From positions 2,306,121 through 2,370,120 of the forward strand of contig NZ_BQXC01000001.1 in assembly GCF_022836435.1 (NCBI RefSeq): a DNA stretch of 64,000 nt, written 5' to 3'. The translations under genes and the position numbers were made by a program. The DNA comes from Nitrosomonas sp. PY1 (GTDB taxonomy: Bacteria > Pseudomonadota > Gammaproteobacteria > Burkholderiales > Nitrosomonadaceae). This document shows, in pieces, positions 1 through 10,194 of this stretch. Under the pieces are notes generated by a model that ran no database searches, was not told the origin of the DNA, and saw nothing but the letters and a program-made list of their open reading frames with translations. Every line of letters starts with the position of its first letter. The first letter of the stretch is position 1.

Positions 1-2335
1 CAGGAAGAGGAGTAGATGTACCGTTGCTTACCGTGACAACGATAGAACTTTTTGAAGTATTACCGGCATTATCCCGAGCAACCGCCTCAATAGTATGAGG
101 TCCATTGGTAACTGCAGTACTATCCCAATCAATTGAATAAGGCGCTGTAGCATCTTCGCCAAAAGGATAGCCACCCGTAACTGAGAATTGCACGCCAGCC
201 ACACCCACATTATCCACTGCATCAGCCGATAATGTGACTGACGTTCCTGAAACAGTAACGCCATCCGCAGGAGCTGTGATTGATATGGTAGGTGGCGTGG
301 CATCCGTTATACCTCCAGTTACTCCCTGAGATAATTGATTGTTACTGTCATTAAGCTCCGCAATCTTCTTACCATCATCTACATACGCAGTTGCTGTAAA
401 TGTTCCATTAGGGATGAAATAAGGATCCCCTTTTGTACCAATCGTTACAGATGCTCCCGCAGCCAACGGCCCCCATACACCGCCCCAAGTCCTCCAAACA
501 TTATTAACAGAATATCCAACACCTATGGTAACTCCAGCTGGAGTTGCGGCGGTACCTTGATTTTTTACCGTACTCGTAAAAATACCGTTAACATAGGAAA
601 GTTGCGTCACGACCAAATCAGAAAGAAGGGTACTATTATTGATTGTTATATTAACACTTGAGCTCGTCGTCAAATTCCCGTCTGTATCTCGTGCAACAGC
701 GGTAAGTATATGCTGACCATCGGCCATGGTCGTACTATCCCATACGATACTGAAGGGTGACGTGGTATCTTCTACGCCAATATTAACGCCATTCAATTTA
801 AATTGAACTCCTGCCACACCTATATTATCCGATGCTTGTGCAATAATATTGACCGAAGTGCCTGCAACAGTCGCATTATTTTCTGGCGAAGCTAGCGATA
901 CAATTGGTAAAGCGCCAGTGTCAATTTTGATAAATTTAGCAATGGATGGAACTCCATTTCCATTTAAAATGAAAAGCATATAGTAACCGGGCGGCGCAAT
1001 ATTAGGACTGCTGGGAGCTGTGATGTTGAGTCCATCCGTAGTTACTGAAAAATTGAGCTCATTAATCACTTGCCCCATATTAAAAGCATGTGTCACCGAA
1101 CCGATTCTCAGTACCGTAACTTTAGTAATAGAAGCAGCATCTGGCGTATTAATAGAAAATGACGTGCCATACGCTACGCCAGAAGGCGCAGAGGTAATGG
1201 TGGGTCGGACCCCTTTAAATAGATAAGGCGGTGAATATATTTCAATTTCTGGATGATTATTACCACCGGCACTAAAGATTCTTCCATCTGGCAAAAGTAG
1301 CGCCGTAGAGTGATAAATACGTGGAATACCTGTGCTACTTGCCAGCGTTGTCCATTGCTCGGTAATCGGATCCCATAATTCAGCTGCATCGACATGTCCC
1401 GCCGGATCGTTAAATCCACTTGCAGAAGTACCACCCGTAACTAAAACCTTGCCATCCGGTAATAATGTTGCATTGACATGGCGTCGCGGAAATTGCATTG
1501 GATCCACGTTACGCCAACTCGGTGATGATTGATTGAGATCAATCACTTCGGCCGAACTTTTGGGTGGTGCTTGATCTCCTCCCATTACCAATATCTTACC
1601 CGGCGCATACATGACGGCGGAACCGTAGTCACGATACCCTCCCGCTCTTGTCGCCACAAAACTCCATAAGCCTGTACCAGAAGTATTCAGATAACGCGTT
1701 GTAGGGGAAGAACCTGCATAAAATACTTTGCCATTCGGCACCAAAAACATTCTTGGGTAATCATCTAGTTGAATTTGAGCACCAGTTAGATTACGCCATG
1801 TTCCCGTTGTTACTTCAAATACTTGCGGCAATGTATTGACGCCAATGGTAGTATCAATATCACCGGAAATCGTAAGCACATCACCATTTGCCAGAACCGT
1901 AGTTGTTGGATACCAGCGCCCCGCATTCATATTGGGCAATACAGTCCAGGTATCAGTTAAGTAATTATATTTCGTAGCATTGGGTAATCCTACAAAATTG
2001 GAAATATGCCCACCTGCTAAAAACAGCGAACCATCCGCTAATGATACATGCCCCACACAAAAAAGATCGTAACCCGGCTTCGCTAAGCTGGTTAAACTAT
2101 TATCAACGGAATCCCAAGCTCTAGGATCATCACCCGATATCCCATTATCACCCGGCCATATCATGACCTTTCCGTTAGGCAACAAATTCGCATGCACTGG
2201 AAAATACGGCAGTGATGGCGTAATCAGATGCCACTCACCAAGTGTGTCAGATGTAGCCTGAGCTGTAGTGGCAATTCCACCAGCAATCAAAGTAATAAAA
2301 GCAAAAAAAATAGCAACCAAAACGCTTCTAAACAT
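1..2335 (-). CDS. Secreted copper-radical oxidase (galactose/glyoxal oxidase-like, AA5) with Ig-like domains, 3' end outside window
   Basis: The reading frame is open from the ATG at 2335 to the left edge (778 codons), so the C-terminus is missing. A signal peptide covers about residues 1-27. Kelch-type blades follow (repeated PNGKV, PDGKV and LVTGG segments), then a DUF1929-like galactose-oxidase C-terminal domain to about residue 435. After that come an Ig-like module (about 440-535), a CARDB-like module (about 540-650) and a second Ig-like module. The copper-radical residues known from the family are all visible: Cys93 in LFCVGH, Tyr142 in GRWYPT (expected Cys-Tyr crosslink), Tyr341-His342 in RIYHS, and His416 in THAFN. 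The predicted reaction is oxidation of an alcohol or aldehyde with release of H2O2 outside the cytoplasm; the substrate cannot be predicted. The Ig and CARDB modules suggest a cell-surface or matrix location. The family call is secure, the role is inference. Confidence 0.88.
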   Translation of the reverse strand, partial: MFRSVLVAIFFAFITLIAGGIATTAQATSDTLGEWHLITPSLPYFPVHANLLPNGKVMIWPGDNGISGDDPRAWDSVDNSLTSLAKPGYDLFCVGHVSLADGSLFLAGGHISNFVGLPNATKYNYLTDTWTVLPNMNAGRWYPTTTVLANGDVLTISGDIDTTIGVNTLPQVFEVTTGTWRNLTGAQIQLDDYPRMFLVPNGKVFYAGSSPTTRYLNTSGTGLWSFVATRAGGYRDYGSAVMYAPGKILVMGGDQAPPKSSAEVIDLNQSSPSWRNVDPMQFPRRHVNATLLPDGKVLVTGGTSASGFNDPAGHVDAAELWDPITEQWTTLASSTGIPRIYHSTALLLPDGRIFSAGGNNHPEIEIYSPPYLFKGVRPTITSAPSGVAYGTSFSINTPDAASITKVTVLRIGSVTHAFNMGQVINELNFSVTTDGLNITAPSSPNIAPPGYYMLFILNGNGVPSIAKFIKIDTGALPIVSLASPENNATVAGTSVNIIAQASDNIGVAGVQFKLNGVNIGVEDTTSPFSIVWDSTTMADGQHILTAVARDTDGNLTTSSSVNITINNSTLLSDLVVTQLSYVNGIFTSTVKNQGTAATPAGVTIGVGYSVNNVWRTWGGVWGPLAAGASVTIGTKGDPYFIPNGTFTATAYVDDGKKIAELNDSNNQLSQGVTGGITDATPPTISITAPADGVTVSGTSVTLSADAVDNVGVAGVQFSVTGGYPFGEDATAPYSIDWDSTAVTNGPHTIEAVARDNAGNTSKSSIVVTVSNGTSTPLP

Positions 2336-2649
2336 ACCGCAACAACCTACTCAAATGAATTTCTTTCAATTTATAATCTGCTTGGAAAATTGCTATAATG
2401 TCCCTATGGTTCGTAGCGGATAATAATAAGCAAAGTACAGTTGAGAAATATCAGACTGATCAGACTGAATACATACTGTGCCACCACGGTCAAAATAGCA
2501 AGAATAACTGCAAATATAGCCACTTAGCCATAATCCCCATTAAAACAATAGTGCTCCAAAGAGAAGCTTAAAACGTAGGGACAATTCTTGTGCTTCCTCA
2601 GGAAACATCTACTTCTAGCCTAATTAATAAATGCCATTGATTCTCGAAC
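2336..2649. other. Intergenic region upstream of the oxidase gene
   Basis: This stretch of 314 bases holds no supportable gene. It lies between the start of the oxidase gene and the end of the HAF-repeat gene, both on the minus strand, so it should contain the promoter of the oxidase gene. A small tandem repeat (ATCAGACTG twice) occurs around 2450-2470. No clear terminator with a T-tract was seen. Confidence 0.6.
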
Positions 2650-3786
2650 TTAATTTAATAATGTATTATTATCCAATCTAAAAATTCGAAGCGGTATTTG
2701 CTCATCATGCAAATGCCTCTCAGGGTTCATGGATTCATCATAACCAATTACACTGATGTCTCCTTTGGAATTAATAGCAATTGCGTGAACCACCACAAAA
2801 CCGGAATTGGCAGGTAGCAAATTATTCAGATCCATCATTCCATCTTTACTTGTCCATATAAATGCATGTTCGCTACTATTTCCGCCTTCTGAATAACCCA
2901 CCACATCACCTTTAGTATTAATACCTAAAGCCTTACTTGATACTCGACCGGTAAGCACACCGAGATCCTTGATCGCCCTTTCTCCTTTTGGCCAAAGCAC
3001 GGCACGATGCTTCTCTGCGTCACCAGAAGTTCCAACAATGTCACCTTTATTATTGATATCAGCAGGCACACTCCAAATATCGCCTGGAAGCATTCCTAAA
3101 TCAGTCACACCTTTCCCCGATGCGCTTTTCCACAGCACGGCGCGATGCCCAGAATTAAAATCACAAGTACCAGCGATGTCCCCAGCGTCATTGATGACAA
3201 GCGCCCGGCATGCATTGCTATCTTGCAGTTTTTCCAATACTTTCACTTTACCCGCAGAATCCCACGTTACTGCCCTGATTCCGCCAGCACCACTCGACCA
3301 CCCCACCACCTGCCCCAAACCGTTCACAGTGATAGCCGCACTACTATTATCACCGGATGGCAACTCCAAAAAAACACTACTATTCCCGATCGAACGATAA
3401 GCTCTCATACCGGTTTCGGTGTTTGCCGAGCCGACGACTTGGTTGTCGTCATTTATACCGAGAGCAACGCTATAATCGCTATTCGGACGAGGTTGCACAA
3501 TACTACGTTCTCCTCCATCTTCCCAAATAGCTCCCTTAGGGCCACTCCGCCCGCTCCTCTTAATGGTTCCAACAATATCTCCACCTTCGTTAGCCGTTCG
3601 CACGACATGTGTTGCTCCTAACGGTAGTTCACCGATTTGTTTAATCGTATAAGAAGCTCCGGCAGCCTGACTCGGATTAGCAATAATCCAAGAGACTCCA
3701 GAAAGAAATAATGGTGTTAGGACGATTTGGAAAAGTAATACTGAAAAAAATGTATCGAATCTTTCTTTTCTACGAAGTAAGAACAT
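2650..3786 (-). CDS. HAF-repeat secreted protein
   Basis: The 378-residue protein has a hydrophobic N-terminal export segment (about residues 14-42, ending near SQAAGA). It then carries about seven copies of the HAF-type extracellular repeat, whose core looks like GINDxGxVVGxS: GINDDNQVVGSA, TVNGLGQVVGWS, VINDAGDIAGT, DINNKGDIVGTS and GINTKGDVVGYS. The motif HAFIW, which names the family, is present near the C-terminus. HAF proteins are predicted beta-propeller-like surface or secreted proteins of unknown function. No PEP-CTERM tail, LPXTG or other anchor is visible. It sits upstream of the copper-radical oxidase in the same direction, but 314 bases separate them, so an operon is uncertain. 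A related HAF protein lies at 59356-60570. Confidence 0.8.
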   Translation of the reverse strand: MFLLRRKERFDTFFSVLLFQIVLTPLFLSGVSWIIANPSQAAGASYTIKQIGELPLGATHVVRTANEGGDIVGTIKRSGRSGPKGAIWEDGGERSIVQPRPNSDYSVALGINDDNQVVGSANTETGMRAYRSIGNSSVFLELPSGDNSSAAITVNGLGQVVGWSSGAGGIRAVTWDSAGKVKVLEKLQDSNACRALVINDAGDIAGTCDFNSGHRAVLWKSASGKGVTDLGMLPGDIWSVPADINNKGDIVGTSGDAEKHRAVLWPKGERAIKDLGVLTGRVSSKALGINTKGDVVGYSEGGNSSEHAFIWTSKDGMMDLNNLLPANSGFVVVHAIAINSKGDISVIGYDESMNPERHLHDEQIPLRIFRLDNNTLLN

Positions 3787-4052
3787 GATTGGAACACTTA
3801 TTTACAATGGATTAGACATGGTGCAGTAACGACTTTTTAGCAATGCTCTTGCAAAGTTTTCTTTATTAGTTCAACCACCTGACCTGTTTTACTAACTAAA
3901 TTTCTCAAAATTGCGACTCTTCATCTTCATGTACTCATAGTCTGTTACAAAACAATAATAATGTCAAACGATGTCATACATAGGGAAATCTTGTACGATC
4001 AAAAGCACATTTGCTATTTAAGAGCGAGTCAAATAAAAGGCACAAAAAAAAA
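3787..4052. other. Intergenic region upstream of the HAF-repeat gene
   Basis: No gene can be supported here. Being upstream of a minus-strand gene it should hold that gene's promoter; no confident promoter boxes were identified. Its left end is bounded by a strong palindromic terminator. Confidence 0.5.
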
Positions 4053-4080
4053 GCACGTCATGATCATGACGTGCTTTTTT
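4045..4080. terminator. Bidirectional-looking terminator downstream of hppA
   Basis: A perfect inverted repeat with arms GCACGTCATGA (4053-4063) and TCATGACGTGC (4064-4074) is flanked by an A-run on the left and a T-run on the right. On either strand this gives a G/C-containing hairpin followed by U residues. It lies 12 bases beyond the hppA stop codon, as expected for a Rho-independent terminator of the minus-strand pyrophosphatase transcript. Confidence 0.9.
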
Positions 4081-4091
4081 AATTAAAAATA

Positions 4092-6152
4092 CTACAGTAG
4101 CGGTATGATTAATAATGCAACGATATTGATAATTTTAATCAGTGGATTAATTGCAGGTCCGGCGGTATCTTTGTAAGGATCTCCCACTGTATCGCCCGTT
4201 ACCGAAGCTTTGTGAGCATCGCTACCTTTACCACCAAAATGGCCATCTTCAATGTATTTTTTGGCGTTGTCCCAAGCACCGCCGCCAGTAGTCATGGAAA
4301 TCGCAACGAACAAGCCAGTCACAATCGACCCCATTAATACGCCACCAAGCGCTTGAGGGCCCAAAATGATGCCCACCAATAATGGAACCAATACCGGTAG
4401 CAACGAAGGATTCATCATTTCCTTAATTGCTGCTTTAGTCAACATATCAACCGCTTTTGAATAATCCGGTTTACTGGTTCCTTCCATGATGCCTGGAATT
4501 TCTTTAAATTGACGACGCACTTCAACCACCACCGATCCAGCCGCACGACCCACTGCTTCCATCGACATTGCACCAAATAGGTAAGGAACCATACCCCCGA
4601 TAAACAAACCAATGATAACCATGTGATTCGACAAATCGAAAGTTAGCACATGCTCAGCATGCTCCAAAGCGTGTGTATAGTCAGCGAATAAAACCAGTGC
4701 AGCCAAACCTGCCGAACCAATCGCATAACCTTTGGTTACTGCTTTGGTAGTATTTCCAACTGCATCCAGAGGATCAGTAATCGCTCGCACAGAATCAGGC
4801 ATTTCTGACATCTCAGCGATACCACCCGCATTATCAGTGATCGGACCATACGCATCCAATGCAACGATGATACCCGTCATCGACAACATAGCTGTCGCTG
4901 CAATCGCGATTCCATATAAACCTGCCAACGCATAGGCCAATATGATGCTCAAGCAAACTGCCAATACAGGTGCGCCTGTTGCGCGCATTGAAACACCCAA
5001 ACCCGCAATAATATTAGTCGCATGTCCTGTTGTTGACGCTTCCGCAATGTGCTGTACTGGATGATATTCAGTCGATGTATAGTATTCGGTAATGACTACC
5101 ATCAAACCGGTTAGAATCAAACCGATTGCCGCTGACAAAAATACGCGTAAGATCAACATGCCACCAGTAATATCCGTACCATCAACAGTCAACGTCATGC
5201 CGCTCATAAACCAAATGGTAATAGGCAGATAAGCTAGCAAAGCAATTCCACCGGCAACCGCTAATCCACGGTACAAGGCATTCATAATGGTACCGCCATC
5301 ACGCATTTTGACATAGTAGCAGCCAACAATCGATGCAACGATTGACACTGCCCCCAACATCAATGGATAAGTCACCGCACTAAGCGCATCGGATGTAAAC
5401 AACAAAGCACCCAGAATCATGGTAGCAATGATAGTCACCGCATACGTTTCGAATAAATCGGCCGCCATCCCTGCACAATCACCCACGTTATCGCCTACGT
5501 TATCCGCAATCACTGCGGGATTACGTGGATCATCTTCAGGAATACCCGCTTCGACTTTACCCACCAAGTCAGCGCCTACGTCAGCACCTTTAGTAAAAAT
5601 ACCACCACCCAAACGAGCAAAAATCGAAATCAATGAACCGCCAAATGCAAAACCGATTAAAGGTTTAATAATATCGCTGACAGCCATGTCAGAACCAGCA
5701 GCATTATCAAATAGCATTGCGGTGTATCCAGCAACACCCAGCAAGCCCAGTCCCACTACCAACATACCGGTAACTGCACCGCCGCGGAAAGCAATCGCTA
5801 ACGCCTCATTCAGTCCAATGGTCGCAGCCTGTGCTGTACGAACATTCGATTGTACTGACACATTCATGCCCAGAAAACCAGCCGCGCCAGATAGAAAAGC
5901 TCCGAGTGCAAAACCAACGGCTGTATCCCAGCCCAATGCAAGCCACAAAGCAGCAAATAAAACGATGCCCACAATACCAATTGTAGTGTACTGACGCTTC
6001 AGGTATGCAGATGCACCTTGTTGAATTGCTAGTGCAATTTCTTGCATACGCTGATTACCGGTCGATTGAATGTAAATACCCCTGATCCATACACCACTGA
6101 ATACAAGGGCCAAAATCGCACTCAATATTGCGATAGTTAAACCAATAGACAT
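4092..6152 (-). CDS. hppA: Membrane-bound H+-translocating pyrophosphatase, K+-independent type
   Basis: This 686-residue polytopic membrane protein hydrolyses pyrophosphate and pumps protons. The ATG at 6152 is chosen as start because GGAG lies just upstream; an in-frame TTG four codons earlier overlaps that ribosome-binding site. The catalytic region is clear: [18 protein letters not shown] and [12 protein letters not shown] near residues 190-230, and a second acidic cluster near the C-terminus ([15 protein letters not shown]). The segment GNTTKA near residue 470 has Lys where K+-stimulated enzymes have Ala, which by established family knowledge marks the K+-independent H+-pumping subtype. 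The neighbours pfp and adk suggest a pyrophosphate-recycling cassette. It is separated from pfp by 222 bases with a stem-loop, so it may have its own promoter. Confidence 0.97.
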   Translation of the reverse strand: MSIGLTIAILSAILALVFSGVWIRGIYIQSTGNQRMQEIALAIQQGASAYLKRQYTTIGIVGIVLFAALWLALGWDTAVGFALGAFLSGAAGFLGMNVSVQSNVRTAQAATIGLNEALAIAFRGGAVTGMLVVGLGLLGVAGYTAMLFDNAAGSDMAVSDIIKPLIGFAFGGSLISIFARLGGGIFTKGADVGADLVGKVEAGIPEDDPRNPAVIADNVGDNVGDCAGMAADLFETYAVTIIATMILGALLFTSDALSAVTYPLMLGAVSIVASIVGCYYVKMRDGGTIMNALYRGLAVAGGIALLAYLPITIWFMSGMTLTVDGTDITGGMLILRVFLSAAIGLILTGLMVVITEYYTSTEYHPVQHIAEASTTGHATNIIAGLGVSMRATGAPVLAVCLSIILAYALAGLYGIAIAATAMLSMTGIIVALDAYGPITDNAGGIAEMSEMPDSVRAITDPLDAVGNTTKAVTKGYAIGSAGLAALVLFADYTHALEHAEHVLTFDLSNHMVIIGLFIGGMVPYLFGAMSMEAVGRAAGSVVVEVRRQFKEIPGIMEGTSKPDYSKAVDMLTKAAIKEMMNPSLLPVLVPLLVGIILGPQALGGVLMGSIVTGLFVAISMTTGGGAWDNAKKYIEDGHFGGKGSDAHKASVTGDTVGDPYKDTAGPAINPLIKIINIVALLIIPLL

Positions 6153-6247
6153 AAAAAGCTCCAATTAAAGTCAGACCACATAAAATAATATGCAGAATCT
6201 TGGCCTAAAAATCCCACATTATTAAACACTTGCTAAAATTTAAGAAT

Positions 6248-6274
6248 GCAAGAACGTATTTTATCCGTTCTTGC
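6248..6274. other. Stem-loop between pfp and hppA
   Basis: The arms GCAAGAACG (6248-6256) and CGTTCTTGC (6266-6274) are perfectly complementary around a 9-base loop. On the minus strand it lies after the pfp stop and before hppA and is followed by a T-rich but interrupted stretch. It could be a weak terminator or attenuator for pfp, or an operator for hppA; the sequence does not decide. Confidence 0.5.
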
Positions 6275-6374
6275 GTTCAACGTACATGAAATTTAACGAA
6301 TTTAGATTTGATTTGCTATCTAGTCAGCGTTCCTAAGTTGATGCCGTATTGAATAATCATGCCTACTATCACGA

Positions 6375-7634
6375 TTAAAGCTTGAATTCCGCTAATTTCT
6401 TAGCAACCGCAACACTTTTGAGTCTTACATAATCGGGCAAACCGTCTTTATAGGGCGGATAATCCTCACCCTCGATAAGCGGTAACAAATAATCGCGACA
6501 AGCTTGACTGATACCAAAACCATCTTCGCTAATATAGTTTGCCGGCATCATTTTTTCCACATTGGCTACTTCAGACAATTTCGCCATACCCACCGACCAC
6601 TTATAAGGCTTGTTAGACTCACGAACAATCGTTGGCATGACCGAGTTATGTCCCGCAAGCGCATACTCGACCGCAGCTTTACCCATCGCATATGCCTGTT
6701 CCACGTCTGTTTTTGATGCAATATGACGCGCGGCACGTTGCAAATAATCTGCAACCCCCCAATGAAATTTCAATGACAAGCCTTCTTTGATAATATTCGC
6801 CACGACCGGGGCAACACCACCTAATTGCGCATGACCAAAAGCATCACGCAATCCTTGGTCTGCAAGAAAATTGCCATCCTCGCCTTTGACTCCTTCTGAC
6901 ACAACAACTGAACAGTAGCCATATTGCTTCACGTAGTGATCTACTTTGGCAAGGAATTTTGCTTTATTGAATGTAATTTCTGGAAATAGAATAACGATCG
7001 GGATTTCACAATCTGGACTGGATGCCAAACCACCAGCAGCCGCAATCCAACCTGCATGACGCCCCATGACTTCCAAAACAAAAACTTTGGTCGAAGTTTT
7101 AGCCATACTTGCCACGTCAAAACTCGCTTCACGTGTGGATACCGCAATGTATTTCGCAACGGAACCAAAGCCTGGACAGCAATCAGTAATCGGCAAGTCA
7201 TTATCCACCGTTTTGGGAACGTGAATCGCTTGTATCGGATACCCCAACGTATCAGCCAACTGTGATACTTTCAAACAAGTATCTGCAGAATCACCACCGC
7301 CATTGTAGAAAAAATAACCGATATTGTGCGCTTTGAAAACCTCAATAAGCCGTTCGTATTCACGCCGATTCTGCTCCAAGCTTTTGAGCTTGTATCGACA
7401 CGAACCAAACCCACCGGATGGTGTGTATCGAAGCCCTGCAATAGCAGCGGCAGACTCAGCATTGGTATCGATTAAATCCTCCGTAAGCGCCCCGATAATA
7501 CCGTTCCGACCAGCATATACATTAGCGATCTTATCCGAGTGCTGACGGGCTGTTTCCAAAACACCCGCAGCAGAAGCATTAATGACAGCCGTAACGCCAC
7601 CGGACTGCGCATAAAAAGCATTTTTACTAGCCAT
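6375..7634 (-). CDS. pfp: Pyrophosphate-dependent 6-phosphofructokinase
   Basis: The 419-residue protein belongs to the phosphofructokinase family. It phosphorylates fructose 6-phosphate using PPi and can work reversibly. The N-terminal region AQSGGVTAVINAS is the nucleotide/PPi loop. The segment YNGGGDSADT (about residues 110-120) carries Asp where ATP-dependent enzymes have Gly, and PKTVDNDLP carries the Lys typical of PPi users; both are established discriminators. Length fits the long PPi-PFK branch better than ATP-PFK (about 320 residues). It lies between adk and hppA, all on the minus strand, so PPi made in biosynthesis can be used for glycolytic flux or for proton pumping. Upstream of the start the sequence AGGGAGACAAT provides a ribosome-binding site. 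Confidence 0.95.
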   Translation of the reverse strand: MASKNAFYAQSGGVTAVINASAAGVLETARQHSDKIANVYAGRNGIIGALTEDLIDTNAESAAAIAGLRYTPSGGFGSCRYKLKSLEQNRREYERLIEVFKAHNIGYFFYNGGGDSADTCLKVSQLADTLGYPIQAIHVPKTVDNDLPITDCCPGFGSVAKYIAVSTREASFDVASMAKTSTKVFVLEVMGRHAGWIAAAGGLASSPDCEIPIVILFPEITFNKAKFLAKVDHYVKQYGYCSVVVSEGVKGEDGNFLADQGLRDAFGHAQLGGVAPVVANIIKEGLSLKFHWGVADYLQRAARHIASKTDVEQAYAMGKAAVEYALAGHNSVMPTIVRESNKPYKWSVGMAKLSEVANVEKMMPANYISEDGFGISQACRDYLLPLIEGEDYPPYKDGLPDYVRLKSVAVAKKLAEFKL

Positions 7635-7780
7635 ATTGTCTCCCTGACTGATTAAATTACAAGTGGATTAAGTTATAAGTTTTCTAAGCCGCACGCTCGC
7701 TTGAATATTAAACAACCTGATGTTACTCGTTTGATTACTCTTTATCTTTTGATCGCACGAATTAAAACCAGATGAGTTGG

Positions 7781-8455
<675 letters not shown>

Positions 8456-8549
8456 TTAATTTAAACTAGCAGAATTGAACGACTATTTTCTGTCAGCTAA
8501 CTCAACAACATCATGCGATTATATCGTAGGCAAACCAGATACTCGAGTT

Positions 8550-8575
8550 TTTTGCCACATTATTTTCTGGCAAAA
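8550..8575. promoter_or_regulatory. Inverted repeat in the adk-recA divergent promoter region
   Basis: The arms TTTTGCCA (8550-8557) and TGGCAAAA (8568-8575) are perfectly complementary across a 10-base AT-rich spacer. They lie between two divergent genes. The symmetry and position fit an operator, but it does not resemble the CTGT-N8-ACAG LexA consensus, so no regulator is assigned. Confidence 0.35.
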
Positions 8576-8653
8576 TTAACTAAGCATATGGTAAGTCAAA
8601 CTGCCATCTCACAGGTTATGCGATAATTCAAACGACTTTTTACAGGAAAAATC

Positions 8654-9685
8654 ATGGACGAAAACAGAAGCAAAGCGCTAGATGCAGCCCTATCACAAAT
8701 TGAAAAGCAATTTGGTAAAGGCTCCATCATGCGATTAGGTGCAAATGACGTAGCCTATGATATACAAGTCGTTTCTACCGGCTCCTTGGGGCTTGATATT
8801 GCACTGGGCGTCGGTGGGTTACCACGGGGTCGGATTATCGAAATATACGGACCCGAATCATCAGGTAAAACAACGCTGACTTTACAAGTCATTGCCGAAA
8901 TGCAAAAAATCGGGGGAACTGCTGCTTTCATCGATGCGGAACATGCACTAGATCCGCAATATGCACAAAAGATTGGCATTAATGTTAAGGAACTGCTGAT
9001 ATCGCAACCGGACAATGGCGAGCAAGCGCTAGAAATCGCTGATATGCTGGTACGCTCGGGTTCCGTTGATATCATTGTAGTGGATTCGGTAGCTGCGCTA
9101 ACTCCCCGCGCGGAAATCGAAGGAGATATGGGTGATCCGCAAATGGGATTGCAAGCTCGTTTGATGTCACAAGCCCTCCGCAAGCTAACCGCCAACATCA
9201 AGCGCAGCAACACCATGGTCATTTTCATTAATCAAATTCGCATGAAAATTGGCGTGATGTTTGGCAATCCTGAAACGACGACTGGCGGCAATGCGCTAAA
9301 ATTTTATGCCTCAGTACGACTGGACATCCGTCGAACCGGATCGATCAAAAAAGGTGAAGAAGTAATCGGTAACGAAACACGTGTCAAAGTTGTTAAGAAT
9401 AAAGTCGCGCCCCCTTTTAAGCAAGCCGATTTCGATATTCTATATGGCGAAGGCATTTCGCGTGAAAGTGAAGTGATTGAATTGGGGGTTCTACATAAAA
9501 TCATCGACAAAGCAGGTGCTTGGTATGCTTATAAAGGTGAAAAAATAGGCCAAGGCAAAGACAATGTACGGGATTATCTAAAAGAACATCAAGAACTTGC
9601 GCAAGAAATCGAACAAAAAATTCGCACGTTGGTGGGAATCACAGAACCGACCGTTCCGAGCAAAAATAAAGCTACTGACGAATAA
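8654..9685 (+). CDS. recA: Recombinase A
   Basis: This 343-residue protein is the DNA-strand-exchange ATPase of homologous recombination and the coprotease of the SOS response. The N-terminus ([18 protein letters not shown]) is typical. Walker A is GPESSGKTT near residues 67-75 and Walker B is the [10 protein letters not shown] segment near residue 140. The L1/L2 DNA-binding loops are recognisable ([20 protein letters not shown] and the region after [18 protein letters not shown]). AGGA precedes the ATG. The stop codon overlaps the recX start (TAATG), so the two are translationally coupled. I could not find a convincing LexA box in the upstream region. Confidence 0.99.
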   Translation: MDENRSKALDAALSQIEKQFGKGSIMRLGANDVAYDIQVVSTGSLGLDIALGVGGLPRGRIIEIYGPESSGKTTLTLQVIAEMQKIGGTAAFIDAEHALDPQYAQKIGINVKELLISQPDNGEQALEIADMLVRSGSVDIIVVDSVAALTPRAEIEGDMGDPQMGLQARLMSQALRKLTANIKRSNTMVIFINQIRMKIGVMFGNPETTTGGNALKFYASVRLDIRRTGSIKKGEEVIGNETRVKVVKNKVAPPFKQADFDILYGEGISRESEVIELGVLHKIIDKAGAWYAYKGEKIGQGKDNVRDYLKEHQELAQEIEQKIRTLVGITEPTVPSKNKATDE

Positions 9686-10155
9686 TGGCTGGCAATGATA
9701 AAGCAACCTTAAAAACACGCGCACTACGCTATCTGGCGCGACGAGAGTACTCGCGGCAAGAATTAACACAAAAACTTTCAGCTTATGCGAGTTCTATTAA
9801 AAAAGAAGAACTTACAACAGTATTAGATGATTTGGAGCAAAGAGGATTTTTGTCAGCACAACGTGTGATTGAACAGATCACCTATAATCGAAGATCACGG
9901 TATGGAAGCCAACGCATCATTCAGGAATTAAAATCCAAAGGCATTGATGCGCAATTGATCAATGATGTATTGCCAACGTTGAAGGCCAATGATGAAGAAA
10001 CCGCTTTAGCCATCTGGCAAAAAAAATTCGGCAGATTGCCGACCACTGCCGAAGAACGCGCCAAACAAATGCGGTTTATGTTGAACAGAGGATTCTCGAC
10101 AGAAATCATTCGGGAAGTTCTGGCACGCGCCAGTGACTCGATAAGCAAACACTAG
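9685..10155 (+). CDS. recX: RecA regulatory protein RecX
   Basis: The 156-residue protein matches the length and layout of RecX, which binds RecA filaments and inhibits strand exchange and ATPase activity. The N-terminal ALRYLARREYSRQELTQKL and the middle YNRRSRYGSQRIIQELKSKGI are characteristic of the three tandem helical repeats. Its ATG shares one base with the recA stop codon, so the pair forms one transcription and translation unit. This order is conserved in many proteobacteria. The gap of 39 bases to alaS suggests that alaS belongs to the same transcript. Confidence 0.95.
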   Translation: MAGNDKATLKTRALRYLARREYSRQELTQKLSAYASSIKKEELTTVLDDLEQRGFLSAQRVIEQITYNRRSRYGSQRIIQELKSKGIDAQLINDVLPTLKANDEETALAIWQKKFGRLPTTAEERAKQMRFMLNRGFSTEIIREVLARASDSISKH

Positions 10156-10194
10156 TTATCATCAATTCCAATTTAACGATCAGTAAAAATTACT

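Noticed and set aside
335..661. Plus-strand open frame inside the oxidase gene
   Set aside because: It is antisense to the intact oxidase frame and shows no protein family features.
2969..3621. Plus-strand open frames inside the HAF-repeat gene
   Set aside because: They are antisense shadows of the repeat region and have no ribosome-binding sites or recognisable domains.
5419..5994. Long plus-strand open frame inside hppA
   Set aside because: It lies wholly antisense to the conserved pyrophosphatase gene, has low-complexity Pro/Ala/Ser composition, and resembles no family.
8605..8625. LexA box upstream of recA
   Set aside because: CTG and CAG half-sites occur, but only 8 bases separate them; the LexA box needs 10, and the flanking T and A are missing.
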